Positions 9,255 through 17,749 of a stretch of DNA of 64,000 nucleotides are shown here, piece by piece. Made by a program: the position numbers and the translations under genes. This stretch comes from Mucilaginibacter celer. Its GTDB lineage: Bacteria; Bacteroidota; Bacteroidia; Sphingobacteriales; Sphingobacteriaceae. Where the stretch lies: contig NZ_CP032869.1 of NCBI RefSeq assembly GCF_003576455.2, forward strand, positions 1,674,001 to 1,738,000, given 5' to 3'. The notes beneath the pieces are model-generated. The model was not told the DNA's origin. It made no database searches and saw only the letters and a list, made by a program, of their open reading frames with translations. The stretch's first letter is position 1, and every line of letters begins with the position of its first letter.

Positions 9255-9275
9255 ATATTATTGAAAAGGATAGAA

Positions 9276-9306
9276 ACTAATCTCTAACCTCCAACCTCTA
9301 ATCACT
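9276..9306 (-). repeat. 7-bp-periodic repeat after trxB
   Basis: In the trxB sense, five bases after the stop, the sequence is GTGATTA GAGGTTG GAGGTTA GAGATTA G. It has the same units and orientation as the elements after guaB, the carboxyltransferase gene and rseP. Confidence 0.8.
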
Positions 9307-9310
9307 CAAC

Positions 9311-10267
9311 TCAAGCCGTTACAACATGCTCTTTACCTGCTAAATAACGTTCAGCATCAATCGCTGCCATACAGCCGGTGCCTGCAGCGGTTACCGCCTG
9401 GCGGTAAATATGGTCCTGTGCATCGCCGGCGCAAAATACGCCTTCAACATTGGTTTCTGTCGATCCGGGGCGGGTAATGATATAGCCTGTTTCGTCCATA
9501 TGTAACCAGCCTTTAAAAATATCGGTGTTTGGATGGTGACCGATAGCTACGAAGAAGCCGGTAACATCCAGATCGGTTTCGGTATTGGTTGCGTTGTTAA
9601 TTACCTTAACACCGGTAACGCTTTGGCCGTCGCCTAAAATCTCTTTTGTCTCCGTATTGTAAAGTACCTCAATGTTTGGGGTATTCAACACGCGGTGAAC
9701 CATTGCTTTTGAAGCACGGAACTCATCACGACGCACAATCATGTAAACTTTGCGGGCAAGTTTGGCAAGGTAGGTGGCCTCTTCGGCAGCGGTATCGCCG
9801 GCACCAACAATGGCTACATCCTGGCCTTTAAAAAAGAAGCCATCGCATACAGCGCAGGCCGATACGCCAAAGCCGCTGTATTTTTGTTCAGATTCAAGGC
9901 CAAGCCATTTTGCCGATGCGCCGGTTGAAATAATAACAGTATCGGCAGTGATGGTTTTTACATCATCAACCACTACTTTATGTGGAAGGCTTGTAAAATC
10001 AACCGCGCTTACGTAACCAAAACGGATATCGGTACCAAGGCGTTCGGCTTGTTTGCGGAAATCTTCCATCATTTCCGGTCCCATAATACCGGTAGGGTAG
10101 CCCGGAAAGTTTTCAACTTCGGTAGTTTGGGTAAGTTGCCCGCCGGCCAATAATCCGGTGTACATAACCGGTTTCAAATCAGCGCGTGAGGCATATATAG
10201 CGGCAGTGTAACCCGCCGGGCCCGACCCAATGATCAGGCATTTTACGTGTTCTGTTTCTTGAGACAT
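9311..10267 (-). CDS. trxB: Thioredoxin-disulfide reductase
   Basis: A 318-residue low-molecular-weight thioredoxin reductase that passes electrons from NADPH through FAD to thioredoxin in the cytosol. The FAD-binding GSGPAGYTAAIYASRA is at the N-terminus, the redox-active pair is Cys138-Ala-Val-Cys141-Asp (CAVCDG), the NADPH-binding motif is GAGDTAAEEATYLAK, and the C-terminal FAD motif is GVFCAGDAQDHIYRQ. The start at MSQETEHVKCL (10267) matches the family; the frame continues upstream to 10354 but without family sequence. It is followed by a heptad repeat and a strong terminator. Confidence 0.97.
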   Translation of the reverse strand: MSQETEHVKCLIIGSGPAGYTAAIYASRADLKPVMYTGLLAGGQLTQTTEVENFPGYPTGIMGPEMMEDFRKQAERLGTDIRFGYVSAVDFTSLPHKVVVDDVKTITADTVIISTGASAKWLGLESEQKYSGFGVSACAVCDGFFFKGQDVAIVGAGDTAAEEATYLAKLARKVYMIVRRDEFRASKAMVHRVLNTPNIEVLYNTETKEILGDGQSVTGVKVINNATNTETDLDVTGFFVAIGHHPNTDIFKGWLHMDETGYIITRPGSTETNVEGVFCAGDAQDHIYRQAVTAAGTGCMAAIDAERYLAGKEHVVTA

Positions 10268-10340
10268 TTTATTATAAATGAGCTGCGAATTTACGTTTTT
10301 GGGCCCGAAAAGCAAAGCCCCGATAGTCAACATAGTGACA

Positions 10341-11516
10341 TCATTTACCGGCATTGGCAGCGAGCACCCGCATCACATTGCCACCCAATATTTTATCTAT
10401 ATCCTTTTGTGAATATCCTAATTTTAATAGCTCTCCGGTTACCTTGGGGTAATCGGCCACACTGTCCAGCCCGAGTGGATATGATTCTGCACCGTCAAAG
10501 TCCGAACCTATGCCTACATAATCAACACCAATCAATTTTACAATATAGTCAATATGTTTAATAAGCAGGCTCAGCGGTGGCCTGATCTTGTCTGATTCGG
10601 CCTTGTAAATAGCATTTAGCCTGATATTGGCCAGATCACCGTGATGATAAACTTTTATTAACGAGTCAAGCTCGGCCTGATGCCTGTGCAAAAATCGCAT
10701 TACCCCGGGGGTATAAACGCTATCAACAAAACCGCTATAAAAATTTATGCAAACCACGCCACCATTTTTGGCCAGCGCCTTTAATTGTTCATCCTTTAAA
10801 TTGCGGCGGTTAGGATCAAGGCTGTAAGCGCAGCTGTGCGAGGCTATTACCGGTTTGGTTGTAGTAGCAAGTACATCATAAAACGTGCGTTCGCCTACGT
10901 GCGATACATCAACCATTACGCCTAAATCATTAAGATGTTTCACTATCTGCCTGCCGTAATCAGTTAGCCCTAAATGTTTCAGGCTATCTTTTTTAGTCAC
11001 TTCATCGCGGGCAGATGTAGCCCAGCTGGTGCTGTTGTTCCAGGTAAGAGTAAGGTAACGCATACCCCGTTTGGCCAGGCTGTCAATATAATCCATCCGG
11101 TCTTCAACCATGTGGCCGCCTTCTACGCCTATCAGCGCAGCTAATTTTTTATCGGCCACGGCTTTTTTTAGTTCTTTAGTATTCCGTACAAGTGTAATTT
11201 TATCCGGGTTGCGTTTGATGAGTGCATAAAGCGAATCAATTTCGCGGTTAGCAAAGGCAAAGGCTGTGCCCTTGCCATAATTTTCACCACACCATATGGA
11301 GAAGATCTGCGCATCTAAACCACCCTCCTTAGCACGTAAAAGATCAAAATTGCCTTCGCTCTGTGGTTTGCCCAGATCAACCCCTGTAATTAACTCGTTC
11401 GAAATAACATCATTATGCGTATCAATTAAAATAGCTTTTTGATGGATTAACTGCGCGTTTTGAGCATTCAGTTTCATTGCGAGCATCAGAAGAAAAAGGA
11501 ATAATGATTTTTTCAT
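10341..11516 (-). CDS. Exported membrane dipeptidase (M19, renal dipeptidase family)
   Basis: A 391-residue zinc dipeptidase of the M19 amidohydrolase-like family, which hydrolyses dipeptides, including ones with a D-residue. The signal peptide MKKSLFLFLLMLAMKLNAQ directs it to the periplasm or outer surface. Metal-site motifs are in order: DTHNDV at residues 32-37, GVEGGH (bridging Glu), SHVGERT, ASHS and GIGSDFDG. Length is normal. It stands upstream of trxB with a 73-base gap; a functional link is not obvious. Confidence 0.93.
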   Translation of the reverse strand: MKKSLFLFLLMLAMKLNAQNAQLIHQKAILIDTHNDVISNELITGVDLGKPQSEGNFDLLRAKEGGLDAQIFSIWCGENYGKGTAFAFANREIDSLYALIKRNPDKITLVRNTKELKKAVADKKLAALIGVEGGHMVEDRMDYIDSLAKRGMRYLTLTWNNSTSWATSARDEVTKKDSLKHLGLTDYGRQIVKHLNDLGVMVDVSHVGERTFYDVLATTTKPVIASHSCAYSLDPNRRNLKDEQLKALAKNGGVVCINFYSGFVDSVYTPGVMRFLHRHQAELDSLIKVYHHGDLANIRLNAIYKAESDKIRPPLSLLIKHIDYIVKLIGVDYVGIGSDFDGAESYPLGLDSVADYPKVTGELLKLGYSQKDIDKILGGNVMRVLAANAGK

Positions 11517-11535
11517 TTCGGAAGATAACTAATCC

Positions 11536-11650
11536 TGACCGTTGATTCTTTATTTTTTGGGATTACGCCGATTGATTTTTGATTACACCGATTTTGACCG
11601 TTGGTAATATTTTGATTTCGGATTTCGGATGTTCGATTTAGGATTTTTTT
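11536..11650. repeat. GATT-rich periodic repeat upstream of the M19 gene
   Basis: GATTACGCCGATT (11561) and GATTACACCGATT (11581) are 20 bases apart, and TGACCGTTG occurs at 11536 and 11595. The same TGACCGTTGATT sequence starts the repeat region near 8998. No coding signal is present; a short open frame here is made only of repeat sequence. Confidence 0.6.
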
Positions 11651-11691
11651 GGTGAGAATTAGGGCAGGATTTCTCATTTCCCGAACTCGCG

Positions 11692-12141
11692 TTAAATAGT
11701 AATGTAGCGAATGATTGCTCCTCCAATTAACACTATGCCCAATATCAGTACTCCCCACGGAACAATTTTGGATAGTTTATCATTAAGTATAAATGTGGAT
11801 GGTTTTTCAGGATCGTAAAAAACAGTTACACTTTCGCCTTCGGTAAATGCGCTTGGATTGCTGCCTAAAGTATGCTTTTTGGTGATCCACTCGCCGGTAT
11901 TGGTTACATATCTTATCACTGGGTAGTATTGGCCGCCGTTACCGCGGGAATATGGCTCATATTCGATACTGAATACTGTACCTTCAACTTTAATCCCCGT
12001 TTTTAAAAGTCGCAGCCTTCTGTCGCGAAGTATAGCACCCATTATTGTCACCGCTGCGCCTATTACACCCGTTATTAAGGCTGAAATTGCAGGGTCGGCA
12101 GGTGTTTTGGAAGTTGTGAAGAGTAAAATAGCTGTGATCAT
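11692..12141 (-). CDS. DUF3592-type membrane protein
   Basis: A 149-residue protein with an N-terminal membrane segment (about 18-38), a soluble beta-rich middle (EGTVFSIEYEPYSRG to ESVTVFYDPEKPSTF) and a C-terminal membrane helix (about 125-145). The VEGTV ... YYPVIRYVT ... VTVFYDPEKP pattern is that of DUF3592. Function is unknown. It is divergent from the BatA gene, with 167 bases between them. Confidence 0.7.
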   Translation of the reverse strand: MITAILLFTTSKTPADPAISALITGVIGAAVTIMGAILRDRRLRLLKTGIKVEGTVFSIEYEPYSRGNGGQYYPVIRYVTNTGEWITKKHTLGSNPSAFTEGESVTVFYDPEKPSTFILNDKLSKIVPWGVLILGIVLIGGAIIRYITI

Positions 12142-12308
12142 GGTTGGGTCAACTAAATATTTTTGTTTCTGATTTGCCCTTGGCAGGAGGCCAAATATAT
12201 TTATTAAACCGTATTTTAAGCAAGGCTTATTTCTGCTTTGGTTAAAGCACGGGTGCTATTTAATAAAAATTATTCACCACATTTGTAATCAGCACATACC
12301 TGTAAAAT

Positions 12309-14357
12309 ATGTATTTTTTATATCCGGCTTTTTTGTTTGCAATGTTTAGCCTGGCTATTCCTGTGGTAATCCATCTGTTTAATTTTCGCAAATACAAAAA
12401 GGTTTACTTCAGCAATGTGCAGTTTTTAAAGGAAGTGCAGGAACAACAGGCTTCGCGTCGTAACCTGAAAGAGCGGTTGATATTGGCAGCCAGGTTGCTG
12501 GCACTTACTTTTTTGGTACTGGCCTTTGCGCGGCCTTACATCCCCGGAGCACAAAATGCTAACCTTGGTAAGCAGCAGGTTATCAGTGTTTTTGTTGATA
12601 ATTCATACTCTATGCAGGCGCTTAACCGCGAGGGTTCATTACTGGATGGAGCCAAAAGCCGAGCCAAGGAAATAGCATCGGCCTATAATATTAACGACAG
12701 GTTTCAATTGCTCACCCAGGATTTTGAAGGTAAACATCAACGCCTGCTTAACCGCGACGAATTTAACGACGCGGTGGATGCCGTGAAGATCAGTCCGCAA
12801 AGCCGCAGCTTGCAGCAGGTGGTTGGCCGGCAGCAAAGTTTGCTGGAAAGCCAGCCTGGTGCTTCAAAATCAATATTTATCATCTCTGATTTTCAAAAGA
12901 GCAACAATAACAAGCAGGTAAAGGTTGATAGTAGCATAGCGGTGAGTTTGGTGCAGCTTAAATCCGGCAGTTTGCCAAATGTAGCGGTAGATTCGGCCTG
13001 GTTGCTCAGCGCCGTGCACCGCCCCGGCGAAAGTGAAAAGCTGGTGGTAAGGTTGCACAACTATGCCGGCCAGCGTGCCGAAAAAATACCGCTCGGGGTT
13101 TTAATTAATGGTTCGCAAAAGGCTTTGGGCAGTTTCAGTATTGATGCCCGTGCGGTGCAAAACGATACTTTGGCATTTTCAGGTTTACAGGCAGGTTGGC
13201 AGAGGGGCGAGATCAGGTTGCAGGATAACCCGGTTACGTTTGATAACCAGTTTTATTTCAGCTTTAATGTAAAACAACAATTGCCCGTGTTGCTGCTTGA
13301 CGGAGGTACAGCCAATCGGTACCTCAAAGCGGTTTTTGGCTCCGATGCATTTTTTGCCGCTCAGCGCGCTACAGATGGCTCTGTTGACTACGCGGCTTTA
13401 AACACTTATCCTTTGGTGGTTATCAGCGATGTTAAAAGCATAACCACCGGTTTGGGGCAGCAATTAAAAAATTATGTAAGCAAAGGCGGTTCGCTGGTGG
13501 TTTTTCCTGCAGCCGATGCCGATTTGGCAAATTACCGTTCATTTTTGCAATCGCTTAATGCGGGGTTCCCTGAAAAACTGGTAACTGCGGATGTAAAAGT
13601 TACAGCCATCAACAGGCAAAGCGAGGTGTTTAAAAACGTGTTCGAAAGCTTTCCGCAAAATCCGGATCTGCCGGTAGCAAAAAAGTATTATCACCTAAGT
13701 AAAGGTGCCGGAGGGGCCGAAAACCTGATGAGCCTTGCAACCGGCGAGCCTTTTTGGGGTGCATACAAAAATGGCAGAGGGAAGGTATACCTTGCTTCGG
13801 TACCACTTAACGAGGATTTCAGCAACTTGCCCCGGCATGCACTGTTTGTGCCGGTATTATTCAGGATGGCGTTACTGAGTGGTCATGATCAGCCTTTATT
13901 TTATACCCTTGGTGCCGATGAATCTGTAGAGATACCGCCTGTGCAAACCACCGAAAAACAATTGCTCAAGCTATCAAAAAATAATCAAACTATAATCCCC
14001 GATGTACGGCAGCAGGAGGGGAGTACCACCCTATATATATCCGATCAGTTACGCGAAACTGGGATTTATGCTTTGAAGAGACAGGACAGCACGCTGGCTG
14101 CGCTCGCGTTTAACGATAACCGGGCAGAATCAGACATGAGTTATTTTACGGCGGCCGACCTTGAGAAGCTGGTGCCCAATGCAAAGCCTTTGTTAACAGC
14201 AGGTAACGGATCATTAAAGAGCATTATAGCCGAATCAAATTTTGGCACACAATTATGGAAACTTTGTATAATTTTGGCCCTGATCTGCCTGCTTGCAGAA
14301 ATATTGCTGATCAGGTTTTATAAGCCTGAAAAACAGGTTGTTGCTCAGGTTAGTTAG
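12309..14357 (+). CDS. BatA-domain membrane protein
   Basis: A 682-residue protein. The first 80 residues are the BatA/aerotolerance N-terminal domain (TIGR02226 type): a membrane helix, then HLFNFRKYKKVYFSNVQFLKEV and a second helix ending in ARPYIPG. A von Willebrand-like periplasmic or cytoplasmic domain follows (VISVFVDNSYSMQ, a degenerate DxSxS), then a long beta-rich region and a C-terminal helix at about 652-672. Bat proteins are linked to MoxR ATPases and envelope stress, but no moxR or other bat gene is beside it. The stop lies 32 bases before the next gene. Confidence 0.88.
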   Translation: MYFLYPAFLFAMFSLAIPVVIHLFNFRKYKKVYFSNVQFLKEVQEQQASRRNLKERLILAARLLALTFLVLAFARPYIPGAQNANLGKQQVISVFVDNSYSMQALNREGSLLDGAKSRAKEIASAYNINDRFQLLTQDFEGKHQRLLNRDEFNDAVDAVKISPQSRSLQQVVGRQQSLLESQPGASKSIFIISDFQKSNNNKQVKVDSSIAVSLVQLKSGSLPNVAVDSAWLLSAVHRPGESEKLVVRLHNYAGQRAEKIPLGVLINGSQKALGSFSIDARAVQNDTLAFSGLQAGWQRGEIRLQDNPVTFDNQFYFSFNVKQQLPVLLLDGGTANRYLKAVFGSDAFFAAQRATDGSVDYAALNTYPLVVISDVKSITTGLGQQLKNYVSKGGSLVVFPAADADLANYRSFLQSLNAGFPEKLVTADVKVTAINRQSEVFKNVFESFPQNPDLPVAKKYYHLSKGAGGAENLMSLATGEPFWGAYKNGRGKVYLASVPLNEDFSNLPRHALFVPVLFRMALLSGHDQPLFYTLGADESVEIPPVQTTEKQLLKLSKNNQTIIPDVRQQEGSTTLYISDQLRETGIYALKRQDSTLAALAFNDNRAESDMSYFTAADLEKLVPNAKPLLTAGNGSLKSIIAESNFGTQLWKLCIILALICLLAEILLIRFYKPEKQVVAQVS

Positions 14358-14389
14358 ATCATTAAAAATCTATACATAAAGCGGTGCTA

Positions 14390-15640
14390 ATGAATTTGCT
14401 TATCAAATCTGCCACTATTCTTGATCCCGGATCATCCTTTCATCAACAAGTTGCCGATATTTTAATTGAAGATGGTGTTATAACCCGCATTGCGGATGTT
14501 ATTGATGCCGATGCCGAAGTGGTTGATGCCGAAGGCAAATATGTATCGCCCGGCTTTTTCGATTTGAACTGTAATATTGGCGAACTTGGCCTGGAAACTA
14601 AAGAAGACCTGGCTTCCGGTACAGCGGCAGCCGCAGCCGGTGGTTACACAGGTGTGGCGCTGATGCCCAACACGCAGCCACCGGTGCACTCAAAAGCCGA
14701 AGTTGAATACCTGCGTAACCGCGCAAAAGGAAATTTAGTCGATGTTTATCCTTTGGGTACCATATCGCAAAAGCGCGAGGGTAAAGACCTTGCCGAAATG
14801 TATGATATGTACCAAAGCGGCGCCAAAGCCTTTACCGACGGAAGCCGCCCTGTACAGGATGCCGGTTTAATGGAACGCGCCTTATTATACGCCCAGGGCT
14901 TTGATGCTCTGGTGATTTCCTACCCGGAGGATACTGCCATTGCAGGTAAGGCAAAGGTAAACGAGGGTGAGATCAGCACATTGCTGGGCATGAAAGGCAT
15001 CCCGTCATTAGCCGAAGAACTGATGGTAGCCCGGGATCTTTACCTGGCCGAGTATACCGTTTCGAGGATCCACTTCACCACCATATCAACATCCCGTTCT
15101 GTCGATCTGATCCGTGAGGCAAAACGCAAGGGAATAGAGGTAACCTGCGATGTTGCAGCCCATCATTTGGTACTTACTGATGAGGCGCTTTTAGGCTTCG
15201 ATAGTTTATATAAGGTAAAACCGCCCCTGCGTACTGCCGATGATGTTACCGCTTTATTAAAAGGTTTGAAGGACGGCACCATTGATGCCATCGTATCGCA
15301 ACATACCCCGCACGAAATTGAATTTAAGGATGTGGAGTTCGAAGTTGCCGAATATGGTGTGATTGGCTTACAGACAACTTTGGCGCTCGCATTAAAAGCG
15401 GGCTTGCCGGTTGAGTTGATAGTAGAGAAACTGGCCATCAATCCGCGTGAAATTTTAGGGGTTGAAGTGCCGGTAATTGCCGAAGGCGAAACTGCTAATC
15501 TTGTACTTTTTGATACCACAGCAGAGTGGGAGTACAATGCCGCTGCTAATCGGTCAAAATCGGTTAACTCGCCTTTTATGAGGCAAACACTTAAAGGAAA
15601 GGTGCTGCTCACCTACAATAACAAACAAATATCTAAATAA
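14390..15640 (+). CDS. Dihydroorotase-like amidohydrolase lacking the metal ligands
   Basis: A 416-residue amidohydrolase of the class I dihydroorotase family (MPNTQPPV, PLGTISQKREGKDLAEM, KAFTDG, KVKPPLR). Active dihydroorotase binds zinc with HxH, a second pair of His and an Asp. Here HxH is Asn60-Cys-Asn62 in DLNCN; the next His position is Tyr178 (VISYPED), the following one is Thr231 (IHFTTIST) and the catalytic Asp is Gln304 (SQHTPH). All these replacements argue for a non-catalytic homologue such as the PyrC-prime/PyrX proteins that scaffold aspartate transcarbamoylase. The ATG at 14390 was preferred to the GTG at 14384. It starts a compact group with the acidic protein 8 bases downstream. 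Confidence 0.85.
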   Translation: MNLLIKSATILDPGSSFHQQVADILIEDGVITRIADVIDADAEVVDAEGKYVSPGFFDLNCNIGELGLETKEDLASGTAAAAAGGYTGVALMPNTQPPVHSKAEVEYLRNRAKGNLVDVYPLGTISQKREGKDLAEMYDMYQSGAKAFTDGSRPVQDAGLMERALLYAQGFDALVISYPEDTAIAGKAKVNEGEISTLLGMKGIPSLAEELMVARDLYLAEYTVSRIHFTTISTSRSVDLIREAKRKGIEVTCDVAAHHLVLTDEALLGFDSLYKVKPPLRTADDVTALLKGLKDGTIDAIVSQHTPHEIEFKDVEFEVAEYGVIGLQTTLALALKAGLPVELIVEKLAINPREILGVEVPVIAEGETANLVLFDTTAEWEYNAAANRSKSVNSPFMRQTLKGKVLLTYNNKQISK

Positions 15641-15648
15641 CATAACCT

Positions 15649-16317
15649 ATGATCGATCCAAAAATTGAAAATGCCTTTATAGCTGCACTTGAGGCTTTCT
15701 CCAAATACAACAGCTTTGATGCTACTGAGCTAACCGACGAGTTTGCCGATGTTTTTGCATCCGACGAGGATTTTTTAAGCAAGGTAGATTTACTTGACGA
15801 AGTGTTTGATGAAAACCCGCAGATAGAAGGCCTTCGTGAAGTGTTTTTTGATTTGCTGATGATCAACTTTTTCAGCGCCGATGTCAAAAAGCTGGAAGAA
15901 GACTACCTGGATACGCCCGAATGGGAAAGTATTGAGGAGGAAACGCTTGATCGTGGTACCGAACTGCTTAACCTGCTGCTATACCTTAACGAGTGCGAGG
16001 ACGAAGATATAGAACCCGAACTGGAAGACTATTTAAAGGAGTTTTTACTTGTTGATGAGGATGAGTTTCAGGATGAGTACCGCATTTATGAGCCGATAAT
16101 AGCCAACCAGATTTTGATGGAAAGTCCGGTAGCCGAGATTGCTAAAGTAGCGAAAGGTTTGCCTGCCGATTCGGAGTTGAAAGAGTTGTTTTACCCTGTA
16201 ATGTGCTTTTTCCAGAACATCGACCCAAGCGATGACGAGATTAAAGAGGTAGCCGCCAATTCTGATAATCAGGAATTTGATATAGCGGTATTACAAATTT
16301 TAGTGAATTTTCAATAA
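15649..16317 (+). CDS. Highly acidic conserved hypothetical protein
   Basis: A 222-residue soluble protein very rich in Asp and Glu (for example ECEDEDIEPELEDYLKEF), predicted mostly helical, with no signal peptide or membrane segment. I do not recognise a domain. It lies 8 bases after the dihydroorotase-like gene and 5 bases before a DUF4199 gene, so the three are probably co-transcribed. Confidence 0.75.
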   Translation: MIDPKIENAFIAALEAFSKYNSFDATELTDEFADVFASDEDFLSKVDLLDEVFDENPQIEGLREVFFDLLMINFFSADVKKLEEDYLDTPEWESIEEETLDRGTELLNLLLYLNECEDEDIEPELEDYLKEFLLVDEDEFQDEYRIYEPIIANQILMESPVAEIAKVAKGLPADSELKELFYPVMCFFQNIDPSDDEIKEVAANSDNQEFDIAVLQILVNFQ

Positions 16318-16322
16318 CCTTA

Positions 16323-16910
16323 ATGAGCGCAGAATTAGATAAAACTATAAAAATACAGGGACTTATCAGGGGCCTGATATTAGGTGCGGTGTTAACGGCG
16401 GTAAGCATCATTTATTTTTATTTTATGGTAAATATGGCAAAATCGGCTGTTTCAATAACAGTTGGTTCAATGCTGTTTACTTACGTATTGCCAATAGTTA
16501 TTGCTGCGTTGCTATGCGTTAACCTGCGTACAAAAATTGGTGGCTTCTGGACAATGAGGCAAGCCGGAACCGGCATCTTCATTATGTTTTTTGTATCCTA
16601 TTTAATTATGTTTATTGTAAGGGATCAGCTTTTTGCAAAGGTTATTGAGCCTGATATGGTTCAAAAAACCGAAACCGCTATGATAAATGCCTTAAATAGT
16701 TTAAAAGACAGTACCACAAAACCCGAAGAGAAAAAGCAGGCCGATATCAAGATTGCCGAAATGAAAAAAACATTTGAAGCAGGCAGAACAATCACCATAG
16801 GGCAACAAATTCAATCGTTAGGCGTCAGCATTATATTTTTATTTGTTTTATCCATCATTTTTGCGGCTTTTTTTAAGCGGGAACCATTAAGCGCTGCTCC
16901 TGGCAATTAA
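16323..16910 (+). CDS. DUF4199-type membrane protein
   Basis: A 195-residue protein with four predicted membrane helices (about 15-37, 45-62, 78-97 and 165-185) and a soluble loop between helices three and four containing EPDMVQKTETAMINAL. The helix pattern and the loop are typical of DUF4199, a Bacteroidota family of unknown function. A second member follows 143 bases downstream. The start at ATG 16323 gives a 5-base spacing from the acidic protein gene. Confidence 0.75.
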   Translation: MSAELDKTIKIQGLIRGLILGAVLTAVSIIYFYFMVNMAKSAVSITVGSMLFTYVLPIVIAALLCVNLRTKIGGFWTMRQAGTGIFIMFFVSYLIMFIVRDQLFAKVIEPDMVQKTETAMINALNSLKDSTTKPEEKKQADIKIAEMKKTFEAGRTITIGQQIQSLGVSIIFLFVLSIIFAAFFKREPLSAAPGN

Positions 16911-16930
16911 ACCCCGTTCAGATAAATTAT

Positions 16931-16966
16931 AACAAACAGGCTTTTCATTCGGAGGGCCTGTTTGTT
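16931..16966 (+). terminator. Intrinsic terminator after the first DUF4199 gene
   Basis: AACAAACAGGC pairs perfectly with GCCTGTTTGTT (11 bp, 14-base loop) and is followed by TTTAT. Confidence 0.8.
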
Positions 16967-17053
16967 TTATATGGCGATAATATCCGCTTAAATAAAACTT
17001 TAGGTTTTAAAGAATTTGGTTAATTTTAACTGAAACTTAATAACCTAATTACC

Positions 17054-17617
17054 ATGGAAGTAAAAAAAGCGAGTCCCTCGCAGCCGGCTCTTAAATGGGC
17101 TTTGATTAACCTGATAGCTTCAATAGTGATCACCTATGCTTTTCAGTTTTTAAATGTTGATCAAAACTCATCAGCAAAATACCTGAGTTTTCTGCCGTTT
17201 ATTATTTTCCTGCTTTTAACCCAAAAGGAATTTAAGGGACAACTTGGTGGATATCTTACCTACGGTGAGGGCTTTTTATCAGGCTTTTTGTATTCCATTT
17301 TTACAGGAGTTTTCATCGCAATATTCACCTATGTGTATTATGCCATTTTAAGCCCCGAAATGGTTAGTAAAATAATGGAGTCGTCGCGTGCGCAGATGGA
17401 AGCCAAGGGAAACATGACCCAGGAACAGATTGATACCGGCATGGGCATTGCAACTAAGTACTTTGCTGTTTTTGCCACGGTAGGCGTTGTTTTTTCGTAC
17501 GCTATTTTTGGCGCTATTGTTAGCCTTATTTCGGCAGCGGTGTTCAAAAACGAGCGCTCACCATTTGACGTTCCGGATAACTACGATGCGCCTACGCCTT
17601 CAGATCCGACGGTATAA
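17054..17617 (+). CDS. DUF4199-type membrane protein (second copy)
   Basis: A 187-residue protein with four predicted membrane helices (about 14-32, 42-57, 72-95, 137-160) and the loop LSPEMVSKIMESSRAQMEAKG, matching DUF4199. It is a paralogue of the preceding gene but with low identity. A terminator stands between the two, so it probably has its own promoter. It has its own strong terminator. Confidence 0.75.
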   Translation: MEVKKASPSQPALKWALINLIASIVITYAFQFLNVDQNSSAKYLSFLPFIIFLLLTQKEFKGQLGGYLTYGEGFLSGFLYSIFTGVFIAIFTYVYYAILSPEMVSKIMESSRAQMEAKGNMTQEQIDTGMGIATKYFAVFATVGVVFSYAIFGAIVSLISAAVFKNERSPFDVPDNYDAPTPSDPTV

Positions 17618-17645
17618 ACTCAATAAAAAGATTAGTAAAACACTA

Positions 17646-17688
17646 AAAACACAACAGGCCTTCCAAATGGAAAGGCCTGTTGTGTTTT
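17646..17688 (+). terminator. Strong intrinsic terminator
   Basis: AAAACACAACAGGCCTTCC pairs with GGAAAGGCCTGTTGTGTTTT (one bulge), with a short loop and a 3' T run. It serves the second DUF4199 gene and, in reverse, may serve rseP. Confidence 0.88.
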
Positions 17689-17719
17689 ATATGGAATTTC
17701 AGTTAGGTGGAGGCAAAAA

Positions 17720-17749
17720 AACTAATCTCCAACCTCTAATCACCAGTCT
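17720..17749 (-). repeat. 7-bp-periodic repeat abutting the rseP stop codon
   Basis: In the rseP sense, right after the TAG: GAGACTG GTGATTA GAGGTTG GAGATTA GT. It has the same units and orientation as the repeats after guaB, the carboxyltransferase gene and trxB. Confidence 0.75.

Noticed and set aside
10268..10354. N-terminal extension of thioredoxin reductase
   Set aside because: It overlaps the end of the M19 gene and has no family similarity; MSQETEHVKCL is the normal start.
11513..11758. 81-codon minus-strand open frame
   Set aside because: Composed of the GATT-rich intergenic repeat and the end of the DUF3592 gene in another frame.
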